Positions 11,157 through 19,156 are shown, counted from the stretch's first letter. The stretch is DNA of 44,056 nucleotides from Deltaproteobacteria bacterium (GCA_025353585.1 JANXOM010000191.1:5001-49056), one strand, 5' to 3'. Notes: generated by a model not told the origin, from the sequence alone. Program-made: numbers and translations.

Positions 11157-11672
11157 GTGCCGCCCTACGCCTCTCTCGCGATCTCCGTCCGCCGCGCGAC
11201 GCCGCTGGACATGCCGGCCATCGCCGCGCTCGTCAACCGCGCCTACGCGGTCGAGTCATTCTTCGTCGACGGAGAGCGCACCAACGCCGCCGAGATCGCC
11301 GAGATGGCGCAGAAGGGCACCTTCCTGGTGCTCGAGCAGGCCCGCGGCGAGCTCGCGGCCGCGGTGTTCGTGGACGCGCAGAGCGCGAGCGCGTACATCG
11401 GCATGCTGTCGGTCTCGCCGGACATGCAGGGGCGCGGCCTCGGCAAGCGGCTCGTGCGAATCGCCGAGGCGCTCGGCGAGGCGATGGGCTGCTCGTCCGT
11501 GGGTCTCCGCATCGTCAACCTGCGCGAAGATCTCGGACGCTGGTACCGCTCGCTGGGCTACGAGGAGGTCGGCACCTCCGAGTATGTGCGCCACCGCCCG
11601 GTCAAGCAGCCATGTCACTTCATCGAGATGCGGCGCCAGCTGTTGCCCGTGGCGTCCGCCGCCGCCGCGTGA
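11157..11672 (+). CDS. GNAT family N-acetyltransferase
   Basis: Acetyl-CoA-dependent N-acetyltransferase fold; the substrate cannot be told from sequence. From GTG 11157 the protein is 171 aa. It has strand 1 in ISVRRATPLDMPAIAALVNRAY, a mid-region TFLVLEQARGELAAAVFVD, and the acetyl-CoA pyrophosphate-binding motif A in MLSVSPDMQGRGLGKRLVRIAEA (Q-x-x-G-x-G). Motif B is GLRIVNLREDLGRWYRSLGYEEVGT. This arrangement is typical of stand-alone GNATs such as RimI-like enzymes. ATG 11115 and ATG 11127 are in frame and give 14 or 10 extra residues. The gene is flanked by palindrome A and by a lipoprotein gene 45 bp downstream with its own promoter. Confidence 0.85.
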   Translation: MPPYASLAISVRRATPLDMPAIAALVNRAYAVESFFVDGERTNAAEIAEMAQKGTFLVLEQARGELAAAVFVDAQSASAYIGMLSVSPDMQGRGLGKRLVRIAEALGEAMGCSSVGLRIVNLREDLGRWYRSLGYEEVGTSEYVRHRPVKQPCHFIEMRRQLLPVASAAAA

Positions 11673-11704
11673 TCTGAGTAACTACAGGTCCCCCCGGGCT
11701 GCGG

Positions 11705-11710
11705 TATACG
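11705..11710 (+). promoter_or_regulatory. -10 element of the 11718 lipoprotein gene
   Basis: TATACG ends 7 nt before ATG 11718 with no Shine-Dalgarno sequence between them, predicting a leaderless message. No clear -35 was found. Confidence 0.5.
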
Positions 11711-11717
11711 ATGCCTC

Positions 11718-12542
11718 ATGGCTTCGTCTCGGCTGTTCCTGACCTGCGTCCTCGTCACGTCCCTCGGCGCCGCGTGTGGCGGCGGTGGCGGCTTTCCTGA
11801 CGCCCGGGTCATCGACGGGCCGCCGCCGGGTGGCCGCTTCTCGCTGACCTGGACGCTGACGGACATGAACGGTGCGCCCGTGACCTGCGGTCAGGTCGGC
11901 GCCGCGACCGTCTCGATCGTCTATCACGACCCCCACGTGTCCGGCGGCGGCGCCGAGGCGTTCACCTGCGGCACCGGCTCGGGTACGAGCCAGGTGCTCT
12001 CGATCGGTAGCTACGACCTCTCGGTCTCCCTCATCGACCGCAGCGGCGCCACGCTCGTCATGGCCCCCGCGCAGACCACGGTCCCGATCACCTCCGGCGC
12101 CACCACGCCGCTGACCGCCGCCGTGTTCCCGGTCAACGCGACCGGCAACCTCAAGCTCCACATCGCGAGCCACGCGGTCGCCGGCAACTGCGGCGCGGTC
12201 GCGGCGAGCGGTGCCGGGATCACGAGCACCACGATCACGCTGTTCAACGGGAGCGACGGCACGTGCGCGCCCGTGACCTTCGCGGTGGGCTCCGGATCGA
12301 ACACGGCCGCGACCACCTACACGGTCGATTGCGCGGCACCCGTCGCCGGCCCCTGCATCGAAGGCGACCAGGAGCTCGACGCCGTCGGCATCCCGAGCGG
12401 CGCGTATCAGATTCACGTCAACGGCCGCAACGGCGCGGCGACGACCTGCTGGACGAACAACGACTCGTTTTCCGTCCCCGGCGCCGGCCACGATCTGAAC
12501 GACAGCCTGAACCTCGGTGCCACCGGCGGTTCCGGCTGCTAG
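11718..12542 (+). CDS. Secreted lipoprotein, function unknown
   Basis: A 274-aa protein with a signal peptide ending GAAC (C20), then a Gly-rich and Pro-rich tether (GGGGGFPDARVIDGPPPGG). This arrangement is typical of surface lipoproteins in this group of bacteria. The rest is rich in Thr, Ser, Gly and Ala and predicted beta-rich. Phrases such as FSLTWTLTDMNGAPVTC, SIGSYDLSVSLIDRSG and GAYQIHVNGRN look like two carboxypeptidase-regulatory or Ig-like beta sandwiches. It has several cysteines (TCGQVG, FTCGTG, GNCG, TCAP, DCAAP, GPC, TTCW and C-terminal GSGC), so disulfides are likely. No catalytic motif was seen. It is probably an outer-membrane lipoprotein. The acyl-CoA dehydrogenase gene begins 22 bp later. 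Confidence 0.8.
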   Translation: MASSRLFLTCVLVTSLGAACGGGGGFPDARVIDGPPPGGRFSLTWTLTDMNGAPVTCGQVGAATVSIVYHDPHVSGGGAEAFTCGTGSGTSQVLSIGSYDLSVSLIDRSGATLVMAPAQTTVPITSGATTPLTAAVFPVNATGNLKLHIASHAVAGNCGAVAASGAGITSTTITLFNGSDGTCAPVTFAVGSGSNTAATTYTVDCAAPVAGPCIEGDQELDAVGIPSGAYQIHVNGRNGAATTCWTNNDSFSVPGAGHDLNDSLNLGATGGSGC

Positions 12543-12564
12543 GTCTCCGAGCTACAAACTGACG

Positions 12565-14391
12565 GTGACGACCGTCAACCACTACCGGCCGAACCTCCGC
12601 GACACGTTCTTCCAGCTCTTCGAGGTCCTCGAGATCCAGCGCACCGCGCTCGGGCAGGGCCCGTTCGAAGGCATGGACGAGAGCACCGCGCGCGCCTCGC
12701 TGGAGGGTTTGCTCGAGATGGTGCAGGCCTCGTGGGCCCCGTCGTTCGCCGCCGGCGATCGCACCCCGGTCGAGCTCGGCGAGGGCGGCAACGTCAAGCT
12801 CCCGGCCGGCTACCACGTCGCCCTCGACGCCTACTACAAGGGCGGCTGGAACAAGCTCGAGCTCCCCGAGAAGCTCGGCGGGTACGGCGCGCCGCCGAGC
12901 GTGCAGTGGGCCGCGTTCGAGCTCCTCGCCGGCAGCAACGCCGCCGTGTGCTTCTACCTGCTCGGCAACTTCATGGTGAAGATCGTCGACGCGCTCGGCA
13001 CGCCCGCGCAGCGGCAGCGCTACGTGCAGAACATGCTCGACGGCCACTGGGGCGGCACGATGGTGCTGACCGAGCCGCAGGCCGGCAGCGATGTCGGGGC
13101 CGGCACCACGCGCGCCAGACACGTCGCGGGCGACGAGTACCTGCTCGAGGGCGTCAAGCGCTTCATCACCAACGGCGACTTCGACTACGGCAGCAACATC
13201 GTCCACATGGTGCTCGCGCGCCCCGAGGGCGCCGGCCCCGGCACCAAGGGCCTGTCCCTCTTCATCGTGCCGAAGTTCTGGGTCGAGGCCGACGGCTCCC
13301 TCGGAGCGCGCAACGGCGCCGTCGTCACGAAGGTCGAGCACAAGATGGGCCTCAAGGGCAGCTCCACCTGCGAGCTCACGCTCGGCGACGGCGTCCCGTG
13401 CCGCGGCCTCCTCCTCGGTGAGGTCCACGAGGGCATCAAGCAGATGTTCCACGTCATCGAGTACGCGCGCATGGGCGTCGGCACGAAGTCGATGGCCACG
13501 CTGTCGACGGCGTACGGCAACGCCCTCGAGTACGCGCGCATCCGCGTCCAGGGCGCGGACCTCAAGGAGCAGACGAACAAGGCCGCGCCGCGCGTCGAGA
13601 TCATCCGCCACCCCGACGTCCGCCGCATGCTCATGCTGCAGAAGGCGTTCGCCGAGGGCCTGCGCGGCATGATGCTGTGGACGGCGCACATCCAGGATCG
13701 CATCGAGCTCGCGGGCGGGCACGGCGCGCTGGCCGGGCCCGAGGCCGCGATCGTCGCGCTCAACGACATGATGCTGCCGCTCCTCAAGGGCTACGGCAGC
13801 GAGAAGGTCTACGAGCTCCTCGCCGTCTCGCTTCAGGTTTTCGGCGGGAGCGGCTACTGCCAGGACTATCCGATCGAGCAGTACATCCGGGACCAGAAGA
13901 TCGACTCGCTGTACGAGGGCACGACGCACATCCAGGCGCTCGACCTGTTCTTTCGCAAGATCGCGCGCGACCGCGGCGCCACGCTGACGGCGCTGCTCGG
14001 CGAGATCGGGAAGACCGTCGCGGCCTTGCCAACGGACCTCGGTGTCGAGGCGGCCGCCCTCGCGCAGGGCCTCGCCGACGTGCAGGGCATCATGGGCGCG
14101 ATGATGGCCAAGCTCGGCCAGTCCATCTATCACGTGGGCGTGCAGGGCAACCGCATCCTCGCCGCGCTCGCCGAGCTCGTGATCGGGTGGCGCCTCGCCG
14201 ACGGAGCGCGCGTGGCCCACGCCGCGCTGGCGACCGGCACCGCGACCGCGGAGGACACGGCGTTCTATCAGGGCAAGCTGGCCGCGGCGCGGTTCTACGC
14301 GAAGCAGATCCTCCCGGGGCTCACCCTCGCGCGCAAGCTCGTCGAGGCGAGCGACCTGGACGTCGTCGACGTTCCGGACGCCGCCTGGTGA
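12565..14391 (+). CDS. Acyl-CoA dehydrogenase with C-terminal extension
   Basis: FAD-dependent enzyme that makes trans-2-enoyl-CoA from acyl-CoA and passes electrons to ETF. From GTG 12565 it is 608 aa and begins MTTVNHYRPNLRDTFFQLFEV, the typical start of the large ~600-residue acyl-CoA dehydrogenase subfamily. Visible landmarks are the middle-domain FAD/substrate strand MVLTEPQAGSDVG, VKRFITNGDFD, and EHKMGLKGSSTCEL. Further on come QVFGGSGYCQDYPIEQYIRDQKIDSLYEGTT, where the Glu of YEGTT is the expected catalytic base position, and IQALDLFFRKI. The last ~130 residues are the extra helical domain of this subfamily. The frame reaches GTG 12517, but that would overlap the previous gene by 26 nt. 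The next gene starts 7 bp downstream. Confidence 0.93.
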   Translation: MTTVNHYRPNLRDTFFQLFEVLEIQRTALGQGPFEGMDESTARASLEGLLEMVQASWAPSFAAGDRTPVELGEGGNVKLPAGYHVALDAYYKGGWNKLELPEKLGGYGAPPSVQWAAFELLAGSNAAVCFYLLGNFMVKIVDALGTPAQRQRYVQNMLDGHWGGTMVLTEPQAGSDVGAGTTRARHVAGDEYLLEGVKRFITNGDFDYGSNIVHMVLARPEGAGPGTKGLSLFIVPKFWVEADGSLGARNGAVVTKVEHKMGLKGSSTCELTLGDGVPCRGLLLGEVHEGIKQMFHVIEYARMGVGTKSMATLSTAYGNALEYARIRVQGADLKEQTNKAAPRVEIIRHPDVRRMLMLQKAFAEGLRGMMLWTAHIQDRIELAGGHGALAGPEAAIVALNDMMLPLLKGYGSEKVYELLAVSLQVFGGSGYCQDYPIEQYIRDQKIDSLYEGTTHIQALDLFFRKIARDRGATLTALLGEIGKTVAALPTDLGVEAAALAQGLADVQGIMGAMMAKLGQSIYHVGVQGNRILAALAELVIGWRLADGARVAHAALATGTATAEDTAFYQGKLAAARFYAKQILPGLTLARKLVEASDLDVVDVPDAAW

Positions 14392-14398
14392 GCCCGGC

Positions 14399-15541
14399 GT
14401 GGACCGTCTCCAGCACGAGCTCGCGCCGTATTACGCCGAGCTGAGGCAGATCCGCACGCGCAAGCAGCTCGAGACGAGCGCGCTCTGGGCGAAGATCGGG
14501 CCCGAGGTCCTGCGGATCCTCGATGCGGTCGACGTGCTCGACGCGCCCGCCGCGCCGCCGCTGCCCCGCGCGTTCCGGGTGGTCGCCTGGAACATCCAGC
14601 GCGGCCAGCACCTGGACGCGCTGATCGCCGCGCTCCGCGACGACCCCGTGCTCGCGCGCGCCGACGTGCTGTTCCTGTCCGAGGTCGACTGCGGCATGGG
14701 GCGGTCGGGCAACCGGCACGTCGCCCGCGAGCTCGCGGCGGCGCTCGGGATGAGCTACGCGTTCGCGGTCTCTTACCTCGCGCTCGCGGACGACTACCTC
14801 GAGAACCCCGACCGCACGCCGAACACGCTCGCGCTCGCCGGCAACGCGATCCTCGCGCGCGCGCCCATCCTGCGGGCGATCAACGCCGACGTGCCGGCGG
14901 TGCGAGACAAGTTCGGATCGACGGAGAAGCGGCTCGGGCGCAAGCGCGCGGTCGTCGCGCAGGTCGCGACCGCCGCCGGCCCGCTGACGATCGCCCAGGC
15001 CCACCTCGACTCCAACGCGAGCTCGCCGCAGCGCGCCCGGCAGCTCGCCGCGATCCTCGACGAGATCGACCGGATCGCTCCGGCGCCCGCGCCGGCGCTC
15101 CTCGGTGGCGACCTCAACACCACGACGTACCAGTACAGCTCCGCGCTGCGGCTCGCGCGCGACCTGCTCCACAAGCTCGTGGTCACCGGCTTCCGCGGCA
15201 CCATCGACAACTACCTGACGCCGGACCAGCGCTACGAGTGCCCGATCTTCGAGCTGCTCGCCGCGCGTGAGTTCGCGATCGCCGACTTCAACGCGCGCGG
15301 CGGCGGCACGATCCGATACGACCTCGGCGATCCGTACGCGCGTGCGAAGGTCCAGGCCGCGGTGGGCGGCATCATCACGCGCGCGCTGCTCGCGCGGCTC
15401 GGGCCGTGGAACAACGTCGTCGAAGCCCACCTCGACTGGTTCGCCGGACGCCGGCTCGCCGGCGGCGGCGCGCACATCGTGCGGCAGGGTCGGCCGCCGG
15501 CCTCGGATCATGACCCGATCGTGGTCGACGTGACGCTGTAG
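14399..15541 (+). CDS. Endonuclease/exonuclease/phosphatase (EEP) family hydrolase
   Basis: Metal-dependent phosphoesterase fold (DNase I/APE1/sphingomyelinase-like). All active-site blocks are present in order: VVAWNIQRG (Asn), LFLSEVD (Glu metal ligand), AGNAILARAPI, IAQAHLDSNAS, LLGGDLNTTTY (Asp-x-Asn), VEAHLDWF and the terminal SDHDPIVVDV (Asp-His pair). At 380 aa it carries a ~55-residue helical N-terminal extension before the core. No signal peptide is seen, so it acts in the cytoplasm; the substrate (nucleic acid or phospholipid head group) is not determined. The start is GTG 14399, 7 bp after the acyl-CoA dehydrogenase stop, so the two are probably co-transcribed. Palindrome B follows the stop. 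Confidence 0.85.
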   Translation: MDRLQHELAPYYAELRQIRTRKQLETSALWAKIGPEVLRILDAVDVLDAPAAPPLPRAFRVVAWNIQRGQHLDALIAALRDDPVLARADVLFLSEVDCGMGRSGNRHVARELAAALGMSYAFAVSYLALADDYLENPDRTPNTLALAGNAILARAPILRAINADVPAVRDKFGSTEKRLGRKRAVVAQVATAAGPLTIAQAHLDSNASSPQRARQLAAILDEIDRIAPAPAPALLGGDLNTTTYQYSSALRLARDLLHKLVVTGFRGTIDNYLTPDQRYECPIFELLAAREFAIADFNARGGGTIRYDLGDPYARAKVQAAVGGIITRALLARLGPWNNVVEAHLDWFAGRRLAGGGAHIVRQGRPPASDHDPIVVDVTL

Positions 15542-15568
15542 GTGCGACGGGCGGGAGCGCGGACGACG

Positions 15569-15748
15569 CTCACCGCAGAGCCGCCGAGCCCGCCGAGCCC
15601 GCAGAGCCCGCAGAGCCCGCAGAGAGGGAGGAGCAGAAGGAGAGGGGTTGACTCCAGGGCGACGCGGGTCGCGACCGCTGATGCCGGCGAACCAAACTTC
15701 TCTCGATCTGCTCCTCCCCCCCTGCGCGCTTCGCGGCTCTGCGGTAAG
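15569..15748. repeat. Palindromic element B (CGCAGAG family) between convergent genes
   Basis: Left arm starts CTCACCGCAGAGCCGCCGAG and right arm ends GCTTCGCGGCTCTGCGGTAAG. The arms also pair through GGAGGAGCAG/CTGCTCC and GAGAG/CTCTC words. The left arm contains five tandem copies of a 9-bp unit (CCGCCGAGC twice, then CCGCAGAGC-type three times, about 15581-15625) that the right arm lacks. It fills the 244-bp gap between the EEP gene and the S9 peptidase gene. The words shared with element C show they are copies of one family. Confidence 0.85.
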
Positions 15749-15785
15749 TGTCGCGCACGCGCTCGCGCCAGCAGCGCATAGAGTG

Positions 15786-16628
15786 TCAGCGCAACGAGTC
15801 CTCCAGGAAGCGCGCGATCCGAACCATCAGCTGGATCTTGGTGTCGCGCCGGTCGACGGAGTGGCCCTCGTTCGGCGCGACCATGTACTCGACGGGGACC
15901 GCGCGCGCGCGCAGCGCCGCCACGAGCGCGTCGGACTCGCTCCGCGGGACGCGCGGGTCGTCCTGGCCGGCATACACGAACAGCGGGCGCGCGATCTTCG
16001 CGACGTCGCGCATGGGCGAGAACTGCTCGATCAACGCCGCGTCCTTGTCCACGTCACCGAACTCCGGCACGAACCCGGAGCGGATCGCCGCGTCCGTCGT
16101 CAGCAGGAACGTGCGCAGGTTCGCGGGCCCGAACGCGTCGATGCCGGCGCGCCACGCCAGCGGGTCCCGCGTGAGCGCCATCAGCGTCGTGTAGCCGCCG
16201 TAGCTGCCGCCGCTGATCACGACGCGCTCGGGATCCGCCCACGGCTGCGCCTTCACCCACGCGTTCACCGTCTGCAGATCGCGCAGCCAGTCCGCGCGCT
16301 TCTCGCGGTTGTCCGCCATCTCGTACGCGCGGCCAAAGCCCGTGGAGCCGCGCACGTTCGGCTCGATCACCGCGTAGCCCAGCGCCGTGTAGAACCGCAA
16401 GCTGGGGGCCCAGTGGACGGCGGCGCTCGCCGACGGCCCGCCGTGGAAGCTCGCGATCACGGGGAGGCGCGCGCCGGCCGCGTGCTCCGGCAGATAGATG
16501 TTGATCGGGATGGTGAGGCCGTCGAAGGACGGCGTCGTCTCGATCGTGACGGCGAGGGGCGGGAGGCTGGCGAGGCCGGGGCGCAAGTCGGCGCGCAGCG
16601 GCGTCACCTCGCCCGTGGCGACGTTCAC
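15786..16628 (-). CDS. Prolyl-oligopeptidase (S9) catalytic domain, 3' part of a split gene
   Basis: Alpha/beta-hydrolase domain of a peptidase S9 protein (acylaminoacyl-peptidase or dipeptidyl-peptidase type). It shows the oxyanion strand FHGGPSAS, GYAVIEPNVRGSTGFGR, the nucleophile GGSYGGYTTL (S142), the Asp in YAGQDDPRVP (D224) and the His in APNEGHS (H256). Counted from GTG 16628 it has 280 aa and no signal peptide of its own. It overlaps the stop of the upstream frame by 4 nt (16625-16628). The sequence just before the GTG reads Y-A-V-N-V-A-T-G-E-V in this frame, continuing the upstream propeller. The two frames therefore look like one gene with a base missing. See the entry for 16625-17770. 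Confidence 0.85.
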   Translation of the reverse strand: MNVATGEVTPLRADLRPGLASLPPLAVTIETTPSFDGLTIPINIYLPEHAAGARLPVIASFHGGPSASAAVHWAPSLRFYTALGYAVIEPNVRGSTGFGRAYEMADNREKRADWLRDLQTVNAWVKAQPWADPERVVISGGSYGGYTTLMALTRDPLAWRAGIDAFGPANLRTFLLTTDAAIRSGFVPEFGDVDKDAALIEQFSPMRDVAKIARPLFVYAGQDDPRVPRSESDALVAALRARAVPVEYMVAPNEGHSVDRRDTKIQLMVRIARFLEDSLR

Positions 16629-17770
16629 CGCGTAGGGTCGTCGGGCTGCGACGGCCGCGAGATCGAGATGCTGAACGCGCCGCCGTCGTCGCGGAACGCG
16701 CCGAGCCAGATCTCGCCCAGCGGCGCCGTGACGTCGTGGCGGACGGTGAGGGTCGCGGCGTCGAGGATGCGCACCTCGCCGTGCGTGCCCGCGTCCACGC
16801 CGATGGCGACCGTGTCCCCGCGCGGGGAGGCGAGGACCGAGAGCGGTGACGTGCGGATCTTGTCGCGATACTCGCCCCGGGCCGCGCCGGTGGCCGCGTC
16901 GACGACGCGCAGGACCACGCCGTCGGCGCTGTCGGTCGCGACGTAGACGGAGGCGCCCGAGGCCGAGTACGCGGCGGTGTAGACGCCCGCCGGCGGGCCC
17001 GCGGATGGGCCGACGGATGGGCCGACGGATGGAAAGACGCGGTGGGCGGCGCCGGTCGCGACGTCGATCTCGGTCAGCCGCACGTCATCGTCGGCGTAAA
17101 ACTCGGCCATGAGCGCCCGGGTGCCGTCCGGGGTGACGTCGAGGAGCGCGCCCGGCGCGTGCTGGATATAGACCTGCGTTGCCGCGCCGCCGGCGACCGG
17201 CTGGCGCATCAGCCTCACGTCGGGCGAGGTCTTGCGCGCCGCCGAGTACAGCATCGTATCGCCGCGCGCGCGAGGCAGCAGCGGCTCGCCGCGGTGCAGC
17301 GCCTCGCCGGGGGTGAGGTTCGTGGCGTGGCTGCCGTCCGCGTCGGCGCGCCAGATCGCGAAGTTCTCGTCTGCGCCGGTGTCGCGCAGGAACAGGATGC
17401 TCTTGCCGTCGCGCGTGTACTGGGCCACCGGCGCGCGCTCGGGGCCGATGGTCAGCGCGGTGGCGGCCGCCTCGGGGCGGCTGGGATCGCCGGCGTAGAT
17501 CTGCGGCGCATTGTTGCGCTGGGAGGCGAACAGGACCCTGGTGCCGTCCGGGGACCAGCGGGCCGCGAAGCCCTCGTCGGCGGACGGCGCGTTCGAGTAC
17601 GCGTCGACGACGCTCGTCGCCAGCGGCGCGCGGACCGCGTCCCGGCGCAGATCCGCGGCGGACAGCGACGTCGGCTCCACGCCGGGGCCGGCGCTGCCGG
17701 AGCCGGGCGCGGCGACGGGCGGGTTGCAGGCGGCGAGCGCGAGGGCAGCGGCGAGGGCGGTCCGGGCCAT
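16625..17770 (-). CDS. S9 peptidase N-terminal beta-propeller lipoprotein, 5' part of a split gene
   Basis: A 381-aa propeller part of an S9 peptidase. The lipoprotein signal MARTALAAALALAAC has lipobox LAAC (C15). TolB/WD-like repeats follow (for example RWSPDGTRVLFASQRNN, YTRDGKSILFLRDTGADEN, DVTPDGTRALMAEFY, ASPRGDTVAIGVD). Three 12-bp repeats near 16995-17035 encode a GPSVGPSAGPPAG loop. The frame ends SRPSQPDDPTR-stop where relatives continue into the hydrolase. Inserting one base in the GGG run at 16635-16637 (CCC on the coding strand) would join this frame to the next as P-D-D-P-Y-A-V-N-V-A-T-G, making one ~665-aa exported peptidase. It may be a real frameshift, a sequencing error or, less likely, two coupled genes. 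A -10 TAGACT lies 6 nt before ATG 17770. Confidence 0.85.
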   Translation of the reverse strand: MARTALAAALALAACNPPVAAPGSGSAGPGVEPTSLSAADLRRDAVRAPLATSVVDAYSNAPSADEGFAARWSPDGTRVLFASQRNNAPQIYAGDPSRPEAAATALTIGPERAPVAQYTRDGKSILFLRDTGADENFAIWRADADGSHATNLTPGEALHRGEPLLPRARGDTMLYSAARKTSPDVRLMRQPVAGGAATQVYIQHAPGALLDVTPDGTRALMAEFYADDDVRLTEIDVATGAAHRVFPSVGPSVGPSAGPPAGVYTAAYSASGASVYVATDSADGVVLRVVDAATGAARGEYRDKIRTSPLSVLASPRGDTVAIGVDAGTHGEVRILDAATLTVRHDVTAPLGEIWLGAFRDDGGAFSISISRPSQPDDPTR

Positions 17771-17776
17771 GGCCGG

Positions 17777-17782
17777 AGTCTA
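17777..17782 (-). promoter_or_regulatory. -10 element of the S9 peptidase gene
   Basis: On the minus strand TAGACT (17782 to 17777) ends 6 nt before ATG 17770, predicting a leaderless message. It lies back to back with the MarR promoter region. Confidence 0.5.
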
Positions 17783-17852
17783 TGCCCGACCCGGCCCGCG
17801 TTCAGCCGATGGCGCGCCGCGAGGAGCTCGCGGTGGAGAGCCGGCGGCTCGG

Positions 17853-17881
17853 TTGTCGTTCGTTTGAACCCAAAGCATTGT
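17853..17881 (+). promoter_or_regulatory. Promoter of the MarR gene with overlapping palindrome
   Basis: TTGTCG (17853-17858), a 17-nt spacer and CATTGT (17876-17881) resemble a sigma70 promoter. The palindrome GTTC-GTTT-GAAC (17858-17869) lies in the spacer, where an autoregulating MarR dimer would block transcription. It could also control the divergent peptidase gene. Confidence 0.4.
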
Positions 17882-17895
17882 AGGGTGGCCCGGAC

Positions 17896-18345
17896 ATGGC
17901 AGCGGAGCGACCGATCGGCGAGACCCTCGAGTTCATGCAACGGATCTGGCAGCTCGTGCACGCGCTCGACGTGCGCAGCAAGCGGATGGCGAAGACGCTC
18001 GGCGTGACGGGCCCGCAGCGGTTCGTGGTGCGGGTGATCGGCCACCGGCCGGATCAGACAGCGAGCGAGATCGCGGCGTGGCTCGGCATGCATCCGTCGA
18101 CGCTGACCGGCATCCTGGCGCGGCTCGAGGCCCGCGGCGCCATCACGCGCACGGTCGACCCCGAGGACCGGCGGCGGGCGCGGTTCGCGCTGACCGCGAT
18201 CGGCAAGCAGCTCGACCGCGAGAAGAAGGGCACCGTGGAGGCGGCCGTGCGGCGCGCCCTCGGCAAGACGTCGGAGCCGGCCATCGCGAGCACGGAGCAG
18301 ATGCTCGCGCGCATCGTCGAGGAGCTCGGCCGCGCCGATGGCTGA
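17896..18345 (+). CDS. MarR family transcriptional regulator
   Basis: A 149-aa winged-helix dimer-type regulator. Helix 1 is LEFMQRIWQLVHALDVRSKRMAKTLGVTGPQRFVVRVIG. The HTH is DQTASEIAAWLGMHPSTLTGILARLEARGAI, the wing is TVDPEDRRRARFALTAIGKQL, and a C-terminal dimerisation helix follows. This is standard MarR order and length. ATG 17896 begins a protein without extra tail. It is divergent from the S9 peptidase gene (125-bp gap), so it may regulate that peptidase, itself, or both. No ligand-specific residues can be read. The 3' side holds element F and the convergent N-formylglutamate amidohydrolase gene. Confidence 0.9.
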   Translation: MAAERPIGETLEFMQRIWQLVHALDVRSKRMAKTLGVTGPQRFVVRVIGHRPDQTASEIAAWLGMHPSTLTGILARLEARGAITRTVDPEDRRRARFALTAIGKQLDREKKGTVEAAVRRALGKTSEPAIASTEQMLARIVEELGRADG

Positions 18346-18350
18346 GCGCG

Positions 18351-18408
18351 CTCCTTGGCGGCGGCTTGGCGGCGGCGGCTTGGCGGCGGCGGCGGCTTGG
18401 CGGTCGAT
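18351..18408. repeat. Element F: one-armed TTGGCGG repeat with GGC expansion
   Basis: The sequence CTCCTTGGCGG-(CGGC)TTGGCGG... holds four TTGGCGG words separated by growing GGC runs and ends CTTGGCGGTCGATCC. It resembles the right arm of elements D and E (CCTTGGCGGTTGATCC in D) but has no left arm. It fills the 76-bp gap between the convergent MarR and amidohydrolase genes. I read it as an eroded or expanded member of the same family. Confidence 0.6.
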
Positions 18409-18421
18409 CCCCCGCTCGCAT

Positions 18422-19126
18422 TCACAACGACGCGAGGAACGGGATGACGGCCGCGGCCACGCGCGCGCAGCCGTCCGGCCGGTGCGTCACCGCGTGCGAC
18501 GTCTCGAGCTCGATCCCGGCGTAGGGCGCGGGCGCGCGCGCGACGCGGAGCTCGGTGCACAGCGCGGGGCCGACGCCGCTGTACGGCTGGTTCGCGCGCA
18601 CGTCGAGCCCGGCGCCGCGCAGCGCGAACATCAGGCGCTCGGCGAGCGCGGCCTCGAACGGGTGCGCCGGGTCGTAGAGCACGCCGACGTCGAACGTGCG
18701 GACCGTCGGATCGAGCGCCGGGTCGAAGCTGTGCGACGAGAGGTGCAACACGCTGCCGTGGTCCCGCAGGCGGGCGTCCACGTCGCGCGCGACGGCGGCC
18801 CAGTACGGCGCGTGGAACTGCGCGAGGCGCTCGGCGCGCTCGCCGGCGGGCAGGTCCGTGTTGCCCGGCACCGGCGCGCCGTAGCTGACGCGCGGGATCA
18901 CGTCGTCGTGGTGCGGCGGGCGGTTCAGGTCGACGAACATGCGAGAGAATTCGCCTGCGTGGACCGGGTGCCCGACCTCCTCGGACAGCCGCATCGCGAT
19001 GTCGAGCGCGCCGTGGTCCCAGCTCGCCTGGCCCTGCAGGACCGCGAGCGGCACCCCGAGGTGGCAGCCGGGCGGCAGCGCCCAGGACGCGTGCTCGCAG
19101 GACAGGACGAGGCCCGGCCGAGACAT
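18422..19126 (-). CDS. N-formylglutamate amidohydrolase family protein
   Basis: Zinc-dependent amidohydrolase related to N-formylglutamate deformylase (last step of one histidine-degradation route). The 234-aa protein shows LVLSCEHASWALP near the N-terminus (metal ligands in the CEHA region), the Asp of ASWDHGALDIA, and the Arg-Asn pair of MFVDLNRPPHHDD. It also shows VLHLSSHSFDP and the Glu of YAGIELETSHAV. No hut genes are nearby, so histidine degradation is not implied and the true substrate may differ. A TAGGCT -10 (19139-19134) lies 7 nt before ATG 19126, again leaderless. The 30-bp gap to the anti-sigma gene upstream holds this element. Confidence 0.85.
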   Translation of the reverse strand: MSRPGLVLSCEHASWALPPGCHLGVPLAVLQGQASWDHGALDIAMRLSEEVGHPVHAGEFSRMFVDLNRPPHHDDVIPRVSYGAPVPGNTDLPAGERAERLAQFHAPYWAAVARDVDARLRDHGSVLHLSSHSFDPALDPTVRTFDVGVLYDPAHPFEAALAERLMFALRGAGLDVRANQPYSGVGPALCTELRVARAPAPYAGIELETSHAVTHRPDGCARVAAAVIPFLASL

Positions 19127-19156
19127 CGCGCGCAGCCTAGCGCGATTCGCCCGTCG

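Noticed and set aside
15578..15632. Possible CRISPR-like short repeats
   Set aside because: 9-bp tandem units without spacers; part of palindrome B.
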